The translations under genes and the position numbers were made by a program. From Enoplolaimus lenunculus (taxonomy: Eukaryota; Nematoda; Enoplea; Enoplida; Thoracostomopsidae), in assembly GCA_030248215.1 (NCBI GenBank), contig JASANG010003380.1, positions 237,501 to 301,500 of the forward strand: DNA of 64,000 nt, read 5' to 3'. Positions 45,763 to 57,583 of the stretch are shown here, piece after piece. Position 1 is the first letter of the stretch, and every line of letters starts with the position of its first letter. The notes beneath the pieces are model-generated. The model ran no database searches and was not told the DNA's origin. It worked only from the letters and a program-made list of their open reading frames with translations.

Positions 45763-48424
45763 ATGGAATTTAAACAACCAACAGCGGTAGCAGGTCCTGT
45801 GGTACCAGTGAAACGATCCTTTAATGATGCTGGAGTTGTAGCTGTGCCTAGGGTACGTTTAAATAGTATATTGCATGGCAATACAAATACTAGAATAGTC
45901 GATATTTTAAATAGCATGGCAGAAAAGTCACGATATTAATATCGGTTTTCCTAATTTTGGCCTGTTACGATGAGCGCAATAACTTCTAACTCGTTAGTAT
46001 AAATGGTTGAATATGAATATATACGTCTTTTAGGGTCCTCCAAGAACCTCATCTTTACTGGCTCCAATCATGCAGTTACTGGGACACGAGGGCGAAGTTT
46101 ATTGTGGAGTGTTTAGTCCAGATGGATCAAGTCTCGCCACTGCTGGATTCGATAGAATTATATGTGCGTCTAAAACTTATTTTTATATTAGCTTACGTAA
46201 CGATAGATGCCAACAGCTCTGTTTCGCATCTCAGGGTTATTTCAAGCATGGCATTACTCACTAGCATGCGTTCATAAATTTTAATCTACTGTGTATATTT
46301 TCAGATTTGTGGAATGTATTTGGCGATTGTGAAAATTTTTCAACATTACGTGGACACACGGGCGCAATTTTGCAGTTATGCTATGCTGCCGACAATGGAA
46401 TGCTTGCTTCTGCGTCCACTGATAAATCAATTCGTTGCTGGGATATGTACACAGGCGAGGTTATTAGGCGGTTTCGGTCACATGCACATTTTGTGAACGC
46501 TGTATCCTGTAATCGTCGAGGGCCACAGATTATATGCTCTGGGTCTGACGATGGAACTGTCAGGGTATGTATGCCAACAGCCACCAACTTTTTAAGGTTT
46601 AGCTGTTTTAGCGCAAACTGAGTCAAATTTCTTGACTAAATGAAAATTTTGTTTTTGTTGCATATGCGGCAATACTGTATAACTTTTTTCAAACCAACGC
46701 CTACTTGGAAATGAGTTATTTAATGCGAAGCTTGCCGATGACTTAACATTTTTCCATAGAATGTCTATATTGTCTACAGTTCTTGTCCATTGTAGTTGTA
46801 ATTATTTTTAGTGTTGGGATTTGAGACAAAAAGATGCTACGCATACATTCCAGAACGCGTACCAAGTGACTTCAGTTGTATTTAGTGACACATCAGAACA
46901 AGTTATATCTGGTGGAATTGATAATGATATAAAAGTAATGACATGGTGACTAGTTCAGCATATTATTCATTGCAGATACACACGTAATTTGCCCGTTTAG
47001 CCTTAAGGACTAAATTTTTCACAATATGAAAAAAATGTAAAAATTAGGCACTTAGGAATTGGTTGAGCGTCGCCGGATTAAGATTAGCTCCTTTGCATTA
47101 GTATTTTGTTTGTTTCGGATAGTTGTGTAGTTGTATTATAGGTGTGGGATTTGCGAAAAAACGCGCTCGCACTTCAGCTCCGCGGACATACAGATACAAT
47201 TACAGGACTATCACTTAGTCCTGACGGGAATTTTGTGCTTTCAAACGCAATGGACAATACATGTAAGCAAAAACCTTGTTTGTATTGACCTGTAAATATT
47301 AATTATATACATTGCGTATTATCTAGTTTTGTGCCTCGCATTGTATTGAGTAGTATACTGCACTGCAAATGCAAAAATCAGTGTTGCGTTTCATATATCT
47401 GTATACAAGATATTATTTGATTACGAATTGTTCAGCAATTACGAGAGTTTCCGTGACATGTATACTATTATTTTATATTGATCGGACAGTTTTCAGTGAT
47501 CACATACGCTTGTCGTTTGATTTTAGTGCGTGTTTGGGACGTTCGACCTTTTGCTGCTGAGCTGCGATGCGTTAAAATATTTCAAGGACATCAGCATAAT
47601 TTTGAAAAGGTATGTATATGGGTTTAATATTAATTAGTTACATAACTAAATTGAATGTGGATGGTTTTCGTGTACCTTGGTTGTTAGCATAACCGCTAAA
47701 TTTTTTCGACTAATTTGACCGTTTTCTAGCCTCTGATGTCCGTATTTGAGGTTACTTAATTTCTAATGTAGATACAGCCAGAATTAATAGTCTTATTATC
47801 AACCACAGAATTGATTGCTTAGAAAACACGTCAGACCTTTATTTTACAGACACGTCCTTCCGGATGTCCTGGGAATAATGAAACTGAAATTTAGATTTAT
47901 TTGTATTTAGCTGATTTTCCTGCTCATCATTGCCGTATCAAGCGGAGAAACAATGAAATTACTTAGAGAACTCTTCTATGTGATATATGTTTTCATGTCT
48001 CTCTGTTTCAGAACCTGTTGAGATGCTGTTGGGCACCGGATGGCAAACGTGTGTCTTGTGGATCGTCAGATCGTTTTGTGTATGTTTGGGATGTTCAGAC
48101 GAGACGCGTTCTGTACAAATTGCCAGGCCATACGGGATCTGTCAACCAAACTGATTTTCATCCATCTCAGAAGATTTGTAAGTTGACTAAACTGGTCGTT
48201 TAAGGTTGTCTCACGATTGTTTGTACGTATATCTGCCATTCATCAAGCGAGGCCTTGGTGAAGGTACTTGTATTTTCGTTACGCAGTATATTCGTTAAGT
48301 TTAAAACTGTAAAGAAGTACAGGCTTACCCCTATTGCTGTTCGCTTGTTCGACGTTTTATTTATAATATTTTAGTGCTATCAGTCTCCAGTGACAAACAA
48401 ATATATTTGGGAGAACTCGAATGA
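45763..48424 (+). CDS. SNRNP40: U5 small nuclear ribonucleoprotein 40 kDa protein (WD40)
   Basis: This nuclear WD40 propeller contacts Prp8 in the U5 snRNP of the spliceosome. The eight exons are 45763-45852, 46034-46163, 46305-46564, 46812-46934, 47142-47262, 47527-47609, 48012-48177 and 48375-48424. Together they give 1023 bp and 340 residues, close to the 357 of the human protein. The start is the first ATG of MEFKQP, with VVPVKRSF as in the family. Seven WD repeats are visible: LLGHEGEVYCGVFSPDG, LRGHTGAILQL ending SIRCWDM, FRSHAHFVNAV ending TVRCWDLR, one ending IKVWDLR, LRGHTDTITGLSLSPDGNF, FQGHQHNFEKNLLRCCWAPD, and LPGHTGSVNQTDFHP ending IYLGELE. Phases are continuous and all introns are GT-AG; one donor is GTGCGT. 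It is complete. Confidence 0.96.
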
Positions 48425-48935
48425 AACCATATCTGCAAAGCCTAGAACCATTGAAGTGTTATTTTTATTTGTTGTCGATGTTAATAATTTATCGCCCATG
48501 TGACCGTAGCAAAGATGGTCTGCCGGCAACGGTAACGTTCTGTTAATCTAGTACGCTTGGATGTAAATACAACATTTTGTCTTAGCTAGTGATGGCTATC
48601 AAGAATCAATTTTTAGTACGGATTTCTAGAATTTAATTTTGAGTTTTTTATGTTTCGGAACTTCATTTTTTGTTTATTACCCACTTTAGCCAACAGTTCT
48701 GAGATTATTTTTATGTAATTGTATTTATTATAAATACTTGTGTTTAGTGCAGTGATAAGGCAGAACACATATCAACACAAAAAACTACTTTATATGATTT
48801 TCAATTATTACATCAAATGCTATACCTACTGTTTTCGTTAAGTTCAATTGGAACGGACAGCGTCTTTCGAGGATGGATCTGGTTAATAGTTTACGGTGGT
48901 ACAATTCAGTATTTTTATAACATGTGCATTTGTTT
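48425..48935. other. 3' region of SNRNP40
   Basis: AT-rich, with no exon. It presumably contains the 3' UTR and polyadenylation site. No other structure was seen. Confidence 0.4.
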
Positions 48936-49214
48936 GGCACATGTAAAGATCAGAAGCGGAATGTTTTTCTTTGGGCCTAGAAAAGAGTAAGCTTATATAG
49001 ACTAATTTTTTGCTTGGTTTAGACTTGTGCTCGTTCTTACGCTTAGGCTTAGGAATATGGGGCAATATAAACAGGAGTGGAACAGTATTATAAGAAAATT
49101 CCTAAGCCTAAGCGTGAGAAAGCACATTCCTAAGCGTAAGCCAAGCAAAAAATAGTCTAAAGCTTACTCTATTGTCCCACAGAAAAACGTTCCGCACCTA
49201 ATCTTTAGATGGGC
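48936..49214. mobile_element. Foldback MITE with about 120-bp arms and TTAGGC words
   Basis: The left arm (48936 to about 49056) and right arm (about 49095-49214) are imperfect inverted copies along their whole length. They share GCGGAA(C/T)GTTTTTCT, AAGAGTAAGCTT or its inverse, TTTTTTGCTTGG and CTTAGGCTTAGGAAT. The outer ends are GGC(C/A)CAT. A further end CTAAGTATCCTTTACATTGGCC follows at 49245-49270, so two insertions may be fused. In RNA it would form a long hairpin. Confidence 0.7.
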
Positions 49215-49270
49215 CGGAATATGCTTGCTTTATAATACTGTTCCACCTCTAAGTATCCTTTACATTGGCC

Positions 49271-49920
49271 ATTTGTTTTATGTACAGTAAACGCATCATT
49301 TGTTACTTACTAGAGTGAAATAAAATGTGTACGGTTATATGAAGATGCATGCTTCAAAGCTGTTTCAGCAGAGTTCTAGCTGGACTTAATTCTGCGCCGT
49401 ACAGATCTGGCAATATGACAGTGTACTTGGACTAACTTAAACTAAGCGAAAATTTTACATCTACTACTGTCGTGTCTCGAATAAGAGTGGGAGGGACTGG
49501 TATTTACTAATTTGTCGAGAGGACACCGTCTGTAATTCGGTTACGATTTTCAACCCGCCTTCCACCATACTTCGCTACTAATATATCGGTATTGCAAATA
49601 TTCGGTGAATAAAACGCTTTTTGCCTTGTATCAAATGCTTGGTACTTTCAAAAGTTGAGTACGCGTTAAAGTTTCGACCTCAACTTTATTTGGTCCTGGA
49701 TTCATTTATGCACCATAATTAAGGATAATTGACATGACTCCTATTAATTGGGACTCAAAATGGGTGCCCCTCCTCTTATTAGGGCCACACCAGTACCGCT
49801 CAGGATACACAAACAATAATTTTAATAATAATTTATGATTGTCAAAATTTAACAAACAAGATAATGCGGAGTTCAAATTATAACTGGGGCAACCCGGAAC
49901 ACGTTTTGTCCCATGTTGAC
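49271..49920. other. Unassigned stretch between SNRNP40 and FAHD1
   Basis: No gene or repeat was recognised. The minus-strand frame across 49706-49993 reads partly through the MITE beginning at 49921 and is not supported. Confidence 0.4.
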
Positions 49921-49998
49921 CAGTGCAACCGGAATTACAATTCACCGGAAACCGAATTGGAAAATGAAAAATGCGTGCCACCGAGAAATTCATTTTAA

Positions 49999-50261
49999 CC
50001 CCTTCTCACAATGAGTTGCCTGTAGGCAACTCTCAGCGCAGTGTATACGTTAAATAGTATATATCGCACCGTGTTTAACAATTGCAACACGTATACATAG
50101 TACTAAATCACCACAAGACGTGAGAGCCGCCTCGGGCTCGAGCGTCAAGCTCCTATAGCTGAGTGGTGATGGTATACGCCTCCCACTCCAGTCACTGGAG
50201 TTCGAATCCTAGCATAAAAATAGGTCTCAGGGGAAATAGAAAATATTCATGTGAGAAAGGG
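49999..50261. mobile_element. piggyBac-type MITE with TTAA target sites
   Basis: CCCCTTCTCACA at the left and TGTGAGAAAGGG at the right are inverted, and TTAA stands directly outside each (49995-49998 and 50262-50265). TTAA duplication with CCC-starting ends is diagnostic of piggyBac mobilisation. The 263-bp element has no transposase. It carries a tRNA-like segment at about 50150-50225 and a small hairpin GAGTTGCCTGTAGGCAACTC near its left end. Confidence 0.8.
50150..50225 (+). other. tRNA-like passenger in the piggyBac MITE
   Basis: TAGCTGAGTGGTGATGG resembles a pol III A box (D arm), CGCCTCCCACTCC an anticodon arm, and GAGTTCGAATCC a B box (T loop). CCTATAG and AATAGG could pair as a short acceptor stem. 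The T stem and anticodon stem pair poorly, so a working tRNA is unlikely. It is more likely a tRNA-derived relic or a SINE-like head carried by the MITE. Confidence 0.45.
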
Positions 50262-50412
50262 TTAACTTTAATATTATTGGTGAAATAACCCTAGTTGGAG
50301 ATATGTATTCATTTTACCTACTGTATTTTAGGTTTTCATAATCCACGGAAGCGAAATGAAATCTATTAATTTTTATCATCACTTAATTTCCACTGACCAA
50401 AATTTAATATAA

Positions 50413-51095
50413 AACAGTAAAAAGTTAGATTCATGTCGCATTAACTGGTTTCGAACGCTGAATTAGCTTCTACGTTTCTGTCAGGTAAAACTCTTCTAAA
50501 ATATGTCTATAAGTACAAATATATACAAATTTCAAACTTTTATATCATATGACATTATACAGGACAAAGCAAACTAGTTTGCCACAACTTTGCAGACATG
50601 TTCAAACGTATCATATGATATTGAAATACAATATTTCGAATATCATTATACTGCAGTACAAACAGTAGATGTCACGTACCAAAATTTACGCGACAAGCAG
50701 CGAACAAAACATTTTCCGGAAAATTGTGAACAATCTAAATTGTCGGACACTTCAACAAAAATTCTATCCGACACTGAGTCACATCTCTGGTTGTGTCGTG
50801 TTTAGATATTCAGACGGAGGTAAAAAATTTTGGCAAGGTCCACAAAAATTCCATGCTCGTACCCAAAATCTGTAACAAATCCTACTTCCAAAACCTATGT
50901 ATAAACAAATCCTAATAATAAATTGTACATTTATTTTTACAAGTTTTTCGATCTTGTAATTTTTGACCTAATATTTTTACGCAACCTTTAGAGCAATAAT
51001 TTTTACACAGCTGACAGACCAAAACGTGCCGTAGTTACGGAATCGAAAAAGATCACAGAAACTTTAACATTATTTTAAGGCACTACTTTCACTAA
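50413..51095. other. Unassigned stretch at the 3' side of FAHD1
   Basis: AT-rich DNA. The plus-strand frames between 50590 and 50875 lack any recognisable domain. The 3' UTR of FAHD1 (minus strand) should lie here. Confidence 0.4.
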
Positions 51096-52170
51096 TTATT
51101 CAACTTCTAATTTTATACTGGTGACCCCTTCTATTCCAGCTTCTATAATATCGCCACTGACCACTTTTCCAACTCCTTGAGGGGTTCCCGTTAGAATCAT
51201 ATCACCTGGCTCCAGAGTAACGTATTGCGTGATGTATTCGAATAATGTTCCAATTTTAAAAATAAAATCTGAAGTGCATCCACGCTGCCGCTCAACGCCA
51301 TTTACCTTGCAGTACAAATTGACATTATGAGGATCAGGAATTGCTGACTTTTCAATGAGTGTGCTCACCGGACACGAAGTATCGAAACCTTTTGCCAGCA
51401 ACCACGGTGCTCCAGTATTTTTGGCCTGTTCCTAAATTTGTAAAAACAAAAAGCAGAAACACGTCTAGTGTTGATTATACGTTTGTATTAGGAAAACTCG
51501 CAAAAACTAACGGTTACATACTAATCCCAGTTTTCAACTTGTATACCATAGATTGAAAAATTTTCAAACAGGTTAACTTTATTTCAGCACTAAAGCTGTT
51601 GAAAAATTACAATTTGAAAATTTGCCCCATTCATACCTGGAAATCTCTGGCAGTCATATCAAGGGCAACTACATATCCGGCTATAAATCGGTCATAATTT
51701 TGAGCAGAAACCAGTTTCGCTTTGCTTGAAACGACAATGCCGAGTTCGACTTCATGATGCATATTGTTACACCTCGGAGGAAACTAAAATTAACAAAGTC
51801 AAGGAAATGTTGCAACATTCTTTTGTTAATCTATTTCATCAATTCTTCAGCAGAAATGAAACTTTATACAAGTACGTAGCAGCCATTTCAGTAAATATAT
51901 ACGTATTAAGTCGTGATAAAAGAAACACTTGAGCGTTAAGCAAGTAACACACCAGCAAATCTAAAATCAGAGTAAAAGATAAAACAAGGCTACAAGACAA
52001 CAATCTAAATTTTCTCGTTTATTATAAAACGCTTGAACGCAAGCAATAAGCAATAAAACCCAAGGCAGCATACCTTAATTTTCTGACCTTCTGTTATATA
52101 CGCACTGGTAGGCTTTAAGAATATCAGAGGTTCGTCAGGAACGTTGTTTCCTAACTCGGCCGCATGAGCT
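51096..52170 (-). CDS. FAHD1: FAHD1-like acylpyruvase (fumarylacetoacetate hydrolase family), first exon not found
   Basis: A hydrolase or oxaloacetate decarboxylase of the FAH fold, usually mitochondrial. On the minus strand the exons are 52170-52074, 51783-51637 and 51431-51096, giving 192 residues to a TAA stop. The first visible exon starts with the last base of a codon (R of the family's NYR) and reads AHAAELGNN, then [12 protein letters not shown]. The second has [10 protein letters not shown] and [12 protein letters not shown], supplying the two Glu and the Asp that bind Mg2+ in FAHD1. The third reads [34 protein letters not shown] and [10 protein letters not shown]. All introns are GT-AG. 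About 25 N-terminal residues ending CVGxNY are missing and should lie between 52171 and the SNRPD3 start at 54444, or beyond. It converges on SNRNP40. Confidence 0.93.
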
Positions 52171-52543
52171 CTGTAATATTAAAACTTTAATCAGATTAAG
52201 TTACGTGCGTTAAAATAATGCATGTACCGCCTAATTTAGTTACGTACAATGATTAGTTCTAGTTACGACAAAGATTAGTTCAGATTGTTACACCTTTGCC
52301 AGCGTAAACAATGACTGATGAGATGATGTATTGAAGGTTTATTAGCAACTACATATCAATGCCGCGGTGAAAAGATCAAAGACAAAAACTTTCATTACGC
52401 GTAATTCCGACCAACAGCTACGATCTTTCGACCAATTTGAGCAAAATTATTCATCTTACACAGTGAGTAATGCGGTTTTTGTTAATTCAAAATTCACTGT
52501 TAACACATACGTACGTATATGTACCATAATGCAACAATGCTAT

Positions 52544-53068
52544 CAGGGTGCGACTAAATACCGAAAAACGCCGGAGCCAGATAATGTAATATCCGTAAGG
52601 AGCAGGATATATTTAATGCATTGTTTTATTCAATACCATATTCGATTCTTAGTATTCTAGGTTAGTAAACTATTTTATTACCTTTTTAACATTATGGGTT
52701 ATAGTTGCGAGTTTCGTAATAAAATACCAGAACCGGGTCCGGAACCGGAAAACAAAAAATTCTTATTACTGAAAAATTCACTTTTAACGCTATTCAGGAT
52801 GCCGAAATCCTGAAACAAATGCAGTAAAGCTGGAAACTTATGATCCATTATGAAGTATGACACAAATTAAAAAATTTTCAATACGCGCTCAGACAATTTT
52901 AGGAAATAAGTTAGATATGTCAATTTTTCTTAAATTGTCGTTGAGAAAAATTTTCAATACCGAAAATACCGGAAAATTCCGGTGAAAAAATATCGCAATT
53001 TTTACCGAAACCGGATAGTGAAAAATACAGGATTTCCCTACCGGAACCGGAATTACGGTTGCATCCTG
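52544..53068. mobile_element. hAT-like CCGGAA MITE, long diverged copy
   Basis: CAGGGTGCGACTAAATACCG at the left and GGAATTACGGTTGCATCCTG at the right are inverted ends. CCGGAAAA and TACCGGAACC words form the arms. At 525 bp it is the longest copy, with a core not obviously shared with the shorter ones. No target duplication is seen. Confidence 0.55.
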
Positions 53069-53831
53069 GTCGCTAAGGGTTTCGCAAAAAAATCCGGTAT
53101 GTTTGGGGATGAAAATTAGATTTGATCACGCGTTTTCATGTGCAAAGATTTTAAAACCGAGGTTGTTACTTACAGAAAGAATGCCATGAAAAATTTTAGT
53201 AAGGGTTGCAAAGCAATTCAGCACTAAGTATTCTTTCTAAACAGCATGTTATTAATTGCTGATACATTATTTTCTATTTAAATTTCCAGCATATTTCTAT
53301 ATTTTACTGCCGGAGTTGTTTTTCCAAAAATAGGGTGTTTGTAGCCGCCTAACGAATGGTCAAGGGCTGCTATGAATACAGATACAGTAGACCCACGAAG
53401 TGTTTAACTTTGAAAACGATAAACACAAGAAAGTTGTAAAGCTCTATTCACACATGAACGTTTTTGCGGCTAACTTGAATTTCTTGCACCTCCATCTTGA
53501 TTGGTCAACCAGAAGACATGTTGTTGAGTGCTTTTGAATTAACTCAGAATATGAATTTATTTAAGAACCTTGAATTAATTCAAATATCAAACTTGTTTGA
53601 TATTTCGCAGTCAACGGCGATTGTGACGGTGTTTTTTTCATTTTTGGTTTTGGACACTAAATAGAAAACGCATCGGTATGAAACTGTTTTCAAGAAAAAA
53701 ATTCAATAGAACGTTATTTAAGCGTGAATATTTCTTGTAGCTGCAAGTTTTTTAAAGAGCATAAGAAGAACTTGCAGCTGCAATTGCAAGTCGAATTAAA
53801 ACCGTATTCACACTTAAATAGCCAATTTTTA

Positions 53832-53968
53832 TCCATGGTCTGCGGCTCGACTATTGTCACACCAATCGTTGATTTCTTTTCAATGTAAAAATATTTTAAA
53901 TAACCAATTTCTAACAGGGTCTTCGGCTCGATTATTGTCGCACCAATTCGTGATTTCTTTTCAATGCA
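53832..53968. repeat. Tandem duplication of about 90 bp
   Basis: GGTCTGCGGCTCGACTATTG with CACCAATCGTTGATTTC and CTTTTCAATG is repeated as GGTCTTCGGCTCGATTATTG with CACCAATTCGTGATTTC and CTTTTCAATG. There are two units and no coding signal. Confidence 0.7.
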
Positions 53969-54443
53969 TCTGAAGGTTTTTAGAATTTTACATATACTAG
54001 CTACGACATTAGTGTGATTTTGGGCTCCTTCATTTCAGCATTGTTTATAAATTTAAATTGGTAAGAAAGTTCAGAATTAACAGCAGAACTGCAATGCTCA
54101 TCTGTTGGTAACACCGGTTAAAATTTTTATCACACTACCAGTTAAGTATTTTCGAGCAGCCATCTCTCTGTAATTCAAAAACAAGGATCGATTTGTAATC
54201 CTCGTTGTATTGGTTTCAACATAAACTAAATTCTCAGAACTAGCCGTCTCGAAAAACATTTCGTTTTAGTTGACACCATCAAACTTGTACTAAATTACAA
54301 CTTATGTCAAAGTCGGACTTAACACCTACCTAGCCTATATTTTGTTTATGTTTTAGTACTACGTTTGTATTGGCGGAGTGACATAGCTAACGGCACTGTT
54401 TTCCGCGTACTCAAGTTTCTATTTAGTTCAGTTTACAGTTGTA

Positions 54444-55841
54444 ATGGCGCTTGGAACCCCTGTAAAACTTTTGCATGAGGCCGAAGGTCATATTTGCACA
54501 CTGGAGTCATCGACAGGTAGTTGCTTTGTTTGTATGTTTATTTTTTTAATATTATGTACTGATAAGATTAATCGGTTTTTATGTGTAGATCTACCACGGG
54601 ATGACTTGATTGAATGTTTCTTATTCCAGAACAGTAGGAGGAATCAATTTTGTGCAAGAATTTTTATGGAACCCTGTTTGACGGGGCTAACTTTACACCG
54701 TCCGTTTGTGATTGCTGAGTTGCTCCAAAGTTTCAATTTTCTTAAGTACTATTCACAATTAAGTTGTAAATTTTCTCAAGCAGCGTTCATGTTTTCGCAG
54801 CAGAAACTTGCATGAAAGGGTTCTGCTAAAAAACTACGGATTCTGAATCTTGCCATGGTTTAGTCCGGAATTACAATTTCATTAAACACCATTAAACTGT
54901 TTGTTTAGGCGAAGTGTACCGTGGCAAACTTGTTGAAGCAGAAGACAACATGAATTGTCAGATGTCTGATATTACTGTAACCCACAGAGACGGCACGCAA
55001 AACCAGTTGCAAAATGTCTTCATCCGTGGCTCGAAAATAAGATTCCTAATACTGCCCGATATGCTTAAGAATGCGCCGATGCTTAAAAATTTGGGTCGAG
55101 GCGGACGTGGTGGTGGAGGTGGTGGTGGCGGCGGCGGTTTTGCAGGGCCTCCACGTGGCAGAGGTAGGTGTACAAGTTAATGCGAAAAGGCGCTGGACAA
55201 AATATTTCAAACTTAATGAAATATAAAAGCAAACAAAATTTTAGCCGTATGTATTTATGCCAGGGTGCCAATAAAAGTTCGGATTCGGCATGAATTTGCG
55301 GTTCGGATTCGGATTTAGATGCATTTGTGAAAAAGCCGTATTCAACTATGTTCAGCGATACATGTTTTTCATTTTTAAACAGCAATTTTAAATAACTTAG
55401 TATATAAATCAATATTTTTTGTTTCACGTATATACACGTCATAATCCCAGAAATAAGGTCGAACTGGAAATAATTGCGTTTGCGAAAACGTAGTTTTGCT
55501 GGTATAATAAATTTTATTAGTTTTACAGGTCCTAAAGCAATGTTCTTATTTTGTTAAGCTTCTATTGATTCGGATTCGGCAAATTGTCAATGAATTCGGG
55601 TTCGACCAAATCGTGCATGTAATTTAGCTTGTAATATACATTATTACTTCTGACTTGCCAATAAGCTGTTTTACATTCTTTATTAAATAGATACGTACGT
55701 GTAAAACATTTTTTGAATTAACAAATGTTTCTATAATGTGTCGAAAGTTGAATGTATATATTATTTATTCTTGCAGGCAGGGGTGGTCCTGGACGTGGAC
55801 GTGGTGGTGGCGGTTTCAGAGGTGGATTTAGAGGGCGTTAG
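54444..55841 (+). CDS. SNRPD3: Small nuclear ribonucleoprotein Sm D3
   Basis: This Sm-fold subunit belongs to the heptameric ring on U1, U2, U4 and U5 snRNAs. Exons 54444-54516, 54909-55163 and 55777-55841 give 393 bp and 130 residues (human 126). The start [16 protein letters not shown] is as in the family (human MSIGVPIKVLHEAEGH). Sm motif 1 is [19 protein letters not shown] across the first junction, and Sm motif 2 is [20 protein letters not shown]. The C-terminal tail is Gly/Arg-rich ([14 protein letters not shown] then FRGGFRGR), the usual substrate for symmetric arginine dimethylation before SMN-dependent assembly. A run of ten Gly in exon 2 is longer than in vertebrates. Phases are continuous and the gene is complete. 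Confidence 0.96.
55261..55620. mobile_element. hAT-like CCGAATC-arm MITE in SNRPD3 intron 2
   Basis: It begins CAGGGTGCCAATAAAAG and carries GTTCGGATTCGG arms. Inner TTTTTCATTTTTAAACAGC resembles the elements at 6009 and 23391. The right arm GGATTCGGCAAATTGTC is present but the terminus is worn. It lies wholly inside the intron. Confidence 0.6.
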
Positions 55842-57340
55842 ATTTTTGTAAGTCATTTTTAGAAAGATATACTTTAAGACAAAAATACAAACATGAACTC
55901 AAGCTCAAGGCAGTGTTTAACGACAACAGTTAAAGAGGCAAGATTTTAATTTAGGCGAGGCTTCATTTGATTATCTGGTTGGAATTTTTTGTTTTTTTAA
56001 AGTCACATTACATTGACCAATTTGCATCTTCTTTGGTAGATTGAAAGGCACCGTTTATGAGAACCGGATGTAAATTTAACATAACATATTATTGTTTCAG
56101 GTAAATTCAACTGACTGATGTTTGCGTATGACAACGTTCATTATCGTTAATTCGTCGTGATTTTGTGTTTTAGTGTTGCAGTTGAAATTCTTGTGAACCA
56201 AGGCAGACTGTATTCTCTGAAACAGCACCGCTACTTGAACTTACTCATGAGTAACTAATAGCAGTATGTCGGTATACATCAGATTGTCACCAGATATTTG
56301 TTTCCGGTAAAAATCGGTGTCCGTTATCGTTACAGAAATACCGGAAATTATGTTATTTTTTACTCAAAATTAGCTATAAAATTATATCGCAGTTTTTCAT
56401 TACAGATATGCTGCTATTATTCGATATGACATAAAATTACGAAATTCATCCAAAGTCTTTAAAGGATATCGTTTTCGTTATTTTGATCGCTATCCGTTTC
56501 CGTTATTTTCACTGGTTGTTTACACCCTGGTATGGTATGCATAAATGTTTTATTCATAGCGCTTCCATTAAACTTTAGTATTGCCTGTTCGTTACATGAC
56601 GTAAAATATCGGTGGCTGATAATGAATTGATTTTCATTTTCAAACTATTTCATTTACTGGCTTTTTTCTGTTTCTCAACTTCACTAAGTATTACGGTCAA
56701 ACTTACTGAGATAAAGATTTTGTATCGAGTTATATAGCATTTTCTCATACTCTGTATTATACAACTATTAATTTACCGTTATCGTGTTATATTGTACGGT
56801 CCTTTTTTATGTTCGTCGTTTTATACTTTAAAGTTTAATCGTGTTTTACGCGCCCTTGCAACTATGGAGTATAACAGTTTTTTAAAAACTGCTAAAGCTT
56901 GCATTTTGATAGTAATAAAAATTCATAGCAACAATGTCTGAGAAAACATCATGGACGTAGTTTGCTTTTAATCGCTGTACTAAGCTATTGAAATTCATTT
57001 TCCACTATTACATACCGAGCGGTTGCACTGTCACAAATTTTTGGTTCTGCTACAGTTCCCAACTTCATGCAGCTTGTTCTACATTGAAAGTGATTTTTAT
57101 TGCGTTATGTTCATGTTTGTTGCACAGTATAAAACATTAAATCGTGCAAATTATGAGCGACTTAAATGGACTATGTAATATATTAGCAAAGGAGTTTAGG
57201 ATTATTCCAGAAAGTGACCGCCATACCATAGTAAATTGCCGTTTCAACAATGAAAAACAGCTTCATTCGTTCGATGGAATAAAACGGCTTTTTAATAGTC
57301 TGGGTTTTTCTTTTTAATGCAATTCAAAAATTATTGCAAG
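55842..57340. other. Downstream of SNRPD3
   Basis: The 3' UTR is followed by unassigned DNA. A worn element at about 56285-56530 has GTTTCCGGTAAAAATCGG and CGTTTCCGTTATTTTCAC arms and a right end GTTTACACCCTGG. It is of the same kind as 42105-42345 and belongs to a CAGGGTGTAAAC family. No gene was recognised. Confidence 0.4.
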
Positions 57341-57583
57341 TTAGGAATGCTGAGCCAGTCGTCCAACATAAAAATGTCGCAATTCAAGCTCAGTGCGACG
57401 CTGTTGTTCGACTGTCTCGTTTCCGATTGGGCCGATATGACCGGGGACCCATTGTAGATTTATTCTTCCTCTCGCTCGGCGTAAAGCTTTCATCGTCTGT
57501 GCCGCATCTGTTGTTGTGTTGCTGTTGATGTTTGCCATACATCTTAATGCCGCGCGGCTGTCCGAGCAGATGAAAGTATCATC
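57341..57583 (-). mobile_element. LINE RNase H fragment
   Basis: On the minus strand the frame reads DDTFICSDSRAALRCM near its start, then INLQWVPGHIGPIGNE. These are the SDSRAAL (catalytic Asp) and WVPGHxGxxGNE motifs of the RNase H domain carried by Jockey/I-type non-LTR retrotransposons. An in-frame stop lies just upstream (57590s) and no reverse transcriptase or endonuclease was found next to it, so this is an isolated dead fragment of about 80 codons. Confidence 0.7.

Larger units (their letters stand above)
49921..50412. mobile_element. hAT-like CCGGAA MITE interrupted by a second transposon
   Basis: It begins CAGTGCAACCGGAATTAC and continues to 49998. The same element resumes after 50265 with TTTAATATTATTGGTGAAAT, CCCTAGTTGGAGATA and CATAATCCACGGAAGCGAAA, all present in order in the copy at 988-1395. 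The right terminal end is not recognisable. The interruption is the piggyBac-type MITE listed next, so this copy is the older of the two. Confidence 0.75.
52171..54443. other. Region between FAHD1 and SNRPD3
   Basis: It should hold the FAHD1 first exon and one or both promoters, but neither was recognised. It contains the MITE at 52544-53068, a MITE-like part at about 53440-53830, and a tandem pair near 53832-53968. Confidence 0.4.

Noticed and set aside
50150-50225. A functional tRNA gene
   Set aside because: A-box and B-box like words are present, but stems pair poorly and the segment is inside a MITE. Kept only as a tRNA-like passenger.
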